64,000 bases of DNA, taken from contig NZ_CP009287.1 in assembly GCF_000758705.1 (NCBI RefSeq), positions 2,666,001-2,730,000 on the forward strand, written 5' to 3'. Origin of the DNA: Paenibacillus graminis. Its GTDB lineage: Bacteria > Bacillota > Bacilli > Paenibacillales > Paenibacillaceae. Below the pieces are notes generated by a model that was not told the origin of the DNA, did not search any database, and worked only from the letters and a program-made list of their open reading frames with translations. Below, one piece after another: positions 62,547-64,000 of this stretch. The first letter of the stretch is position 1; each line of letters begins with the position of its first letter. A program made the translations under genes and the position numbers.

Positions 62547-64000
62547 CTATTGAGCGCTCCCATAGGCCCTAATCTCGATCAGCTCCGCATGGCGGCTTCC
62601 GTTCGTGGATTCAATTATAACCCGAAGGCTCCGCGCCTGCACAGGCTCCGGCAGCAGGTGAACGGCCTTCCGCTTGCGGTTGCCGGTTCCGGCTGCAATT
62701 TCTGTCCACACTCCGCCGGCGCCGAGGGCTTCCACCCGGTAATTGCGGACCAGTTCGGGAATGATGGCAAAAGCTGTGCGGTGATGGTGCAGATTCACCA
62801 GGTCCTCATTGACATCATCGTTGAAGGTTAGATGAATCTCACCAAACGTCTGCTCAGAATCCCAATCCAGCTGCAGCCACTCCGCCCTGCCGTCCTTCAT
62901 CGGCTCCGACATCCACTGCTGCGGTCCGCCGTACGGGCGGTGATAGCCGTTCACCGCTTTGTCCGCCGCGAACGCCGCCGTTGGCGAACCCAGCCGGAAG
63001 CAGAAAGGCCGCCGCGCCTGGCCCTTCATCTTCCAGAGGACGACAAGCTGATCCGTGGAGTGGTCCTCCAGATCCTTGGAGACCTGCGGCTGCTCATCTT
63101 TGAAGAAGGCCAGCACGCCGCTATGCGGCTCCAGCGAATGATAAAGGCTGACCGCAGGGTTCGCCTTGATGATCACAAAAGCGTTCTGCGGGTTCTCCGG
63201 CTGCCACTGCAGATCAAAGGCCACCCACTGCCGCTGCCCCGCTTCGGCAGGTGCGGCTGCCCGTGCCTGCAAAGTATGCGGCACGTAATTCTCCCCGCGG
63301 CCGGTGTCCCACAGCTCCACCGTCACTTCCGCTGCCTGCTCCGCATCCAGCAGCAGGTCAAAGCCGCTGATTCCCGGATCCGCCGGGAACAGCACGGCCA
63401 CATCATGCAGCAGCCTGCAGGCTTCGCCCGGCTGCGCCAGCTCAAGTGCGGTCTGCACGCTGGAGGCGCTGACCCGCGCCCGTCGCGCAAGATCCGCTTC
63501 ATCGCTGCTGCGCAGGCCGATGACCGAGGCATCCTGCCGCAGCAGCGTCTGCCGCAGCTCTGCAAGGTGCCGCTCGTGCAGCTCGCGCGGCGTGATGCCC
63601 AGGCGGCTGCTCAGCGCCGCCCCGGTGCCGGCGGCTTCGCCGATGACGGCGCAGGTCGCCATTACGCGCGTCGTGCCGAAGGCGACGTGGGAGGCGCTGA
63701 TATCGCGCCCGGCCATCAGCATATTCCGCACATTCGCGGAATACAGGGAGCGGAAGGGGATGTGATACACCCCGTCTGCATGCATATGCTTCGAGCCGCT
63801 GGCTTCGGCGTACATCCCCTGCGGGGGATGGAGATCGATCGACCAGCCGCCAAAAGCCACGGCGTCCGTGAACTCGCGCTGGGCAATAATATCATTCTGG
63901 TTCAGCACGTAGTCGCCGATGAACCGCCGGTATTCGCGCTTGCCGGGCAGCGAGCCGACCCATTCCAGCGTCATGTTTTCGGCGCCGAATTTGCCGGAGT
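62547..64000 (-). CDS. FAD-dependent oxidoreductase with C-terminal carbohydrate-binding-like domain (5' end outside window)
   Basis: The frame continues through the right edge, so the N-terminal FAD-binding part is missing. The visible part shows an FAD-domain end (PFRSLYSANVRNMLMAGRDI, then ATCAVIGEAAGTGAAL) typical of the FAD-dependent oxidoreductase family found with sugar catabolism genes. A middle beta-rich region follows, then a final domain resembling discoidin/F5-8-type modules (WMSEPMKDGRAEWLQLDWDS, SLRVIIESTNGSRHAEL). No signal peptide can be judged. The substrate is unknown. Confidence 0.85.
   Translation of the reverse strand, partial: SGKFGAENMTLEWVGSLPGKREYRRFIGDYVLNQNDIIAQREFTDAVAFGGWSIDLHPPQGMYAEASGSKHMHADGVYHIPFRSLYSANVRNMLMAGRDISASHVAFGTTRVMATCAVIGEAAGTGAALSSRLGITPRELHERHLAELRQTLLRQDASVIGLRSSDEADLARRARVSASSVQTALELAQPGEACRLLHDVAVLFPADPGISGFDLLLDAEQAAEVTVELWDTGRGENYVPHTLQARAAAPAEAGQRQWVAFDLQWQPENPQNAFVIIKANPAVSLYHSLEPHSGVLAFFKDEQPQVSKDLEDHSTDQLVVLWKMKGQARRPFCFRLGSPTAAFAADKAVNGYHRPYGGPQQWMSEPMKDGRAEWLQLDWDSEQTFGEIHLTFNDDVNEDLVNLHHHRTAFAIIPELVRNYRVEALGAGGVWTEIAAGTGNRKRKAVHLLPEPVQARSLRVIIESTNGSRHAELIEIRAYGSAQ

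Overview
The window looks like a Paenibacillus chromosome segment: Gram-positive S-layer (SLH) and copper-amine-oxidase-type surface proteins, lipobox lipoproteins, strong AGGAGG-type ribosome sites with many TTG/GTG starts, and dgk/dck, hisS and DbpA-type genes of Bacillales kind. The assignment rests on gene types and composition, not on a marker gene.

Layout. 1-10.5 kb: the 3' part of an SLH/cohesin surface protein, an MFS carrier, a PLP aminotransferase, an AraC regulator, a chemoreceptor, an ECF sigma factor (minus strand), a ClpP paralogue and small proteins. 11-16.8 kb: a Fur-boxed iron-siderophore module (sensor-regulator, binding lipoprotein, two FecCD permeases, esterase) without its own ATPase. 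17.5-19.9 kb: a two-gene carboxynorspermidine (polyamine) operon.

20.15-44.1 kb is the centre of interest. It is a visibly AT-richer, single-strand, tightly packed run of 18 genes behind one near-consensus promoter, and it looks like an undescribed small-molecule biosynthetic cluster with no NRPS or PKS megasynthase. It encodes a carbamoyltransferase, flavin reductase-like protein, PLP decarboxylase, GT2 glycosyltransferase, aminotransferase, U32-like Fe-S protein, two adenylate-forming enzymes, a stand-alone acyl carrier protein, a dehydrogenase, a methyltransferase, two B12-type radical SAM enzymes, a heterodimeric ABC exporter, a second phenylalanyl-tRNA synthetase (PheS plus a PheT that lacks the N-terminal tRNA-binding OB domain) and a BtrH-like protein. 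I infer a carbamoylated and/or glycosylated, radical-SAM-modified amino-acid-derived product, exported by the ABC pair. The extra PheRS is either the resistant target or a dedicated biosynthetic enzyme.

44-64 kb: a surface stalk protein, deoxynucleoside kinases dgk-dck, a MalY/PatB C-S lyase, a GH18 protein, a small gene relic, a MoaA-like radical SAM protein, a second chemoreceptor, a 51-bp tandem repeat, a YesN-type regulator that has lost its receiver domain, an APH-type kinase, hisS, an HD hydrolase, a DbpA-type helicase and the 3' part of an FAD oxidoreductase gene. Upstream of hisS is a complete ribosome-attenuator layout: consensus promoter, a 19-codon leader peptide with four consecutive His codons, and a terminator hairpin.

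A dispersed non-coding repeat family (copies near 10.7, 16.8, 54.5 and 62.4 kb) built of inverted AAGTGGAAAAAG-type arms sits at gene ends. One copy supplies the C-terminus of the siderophore esterase.
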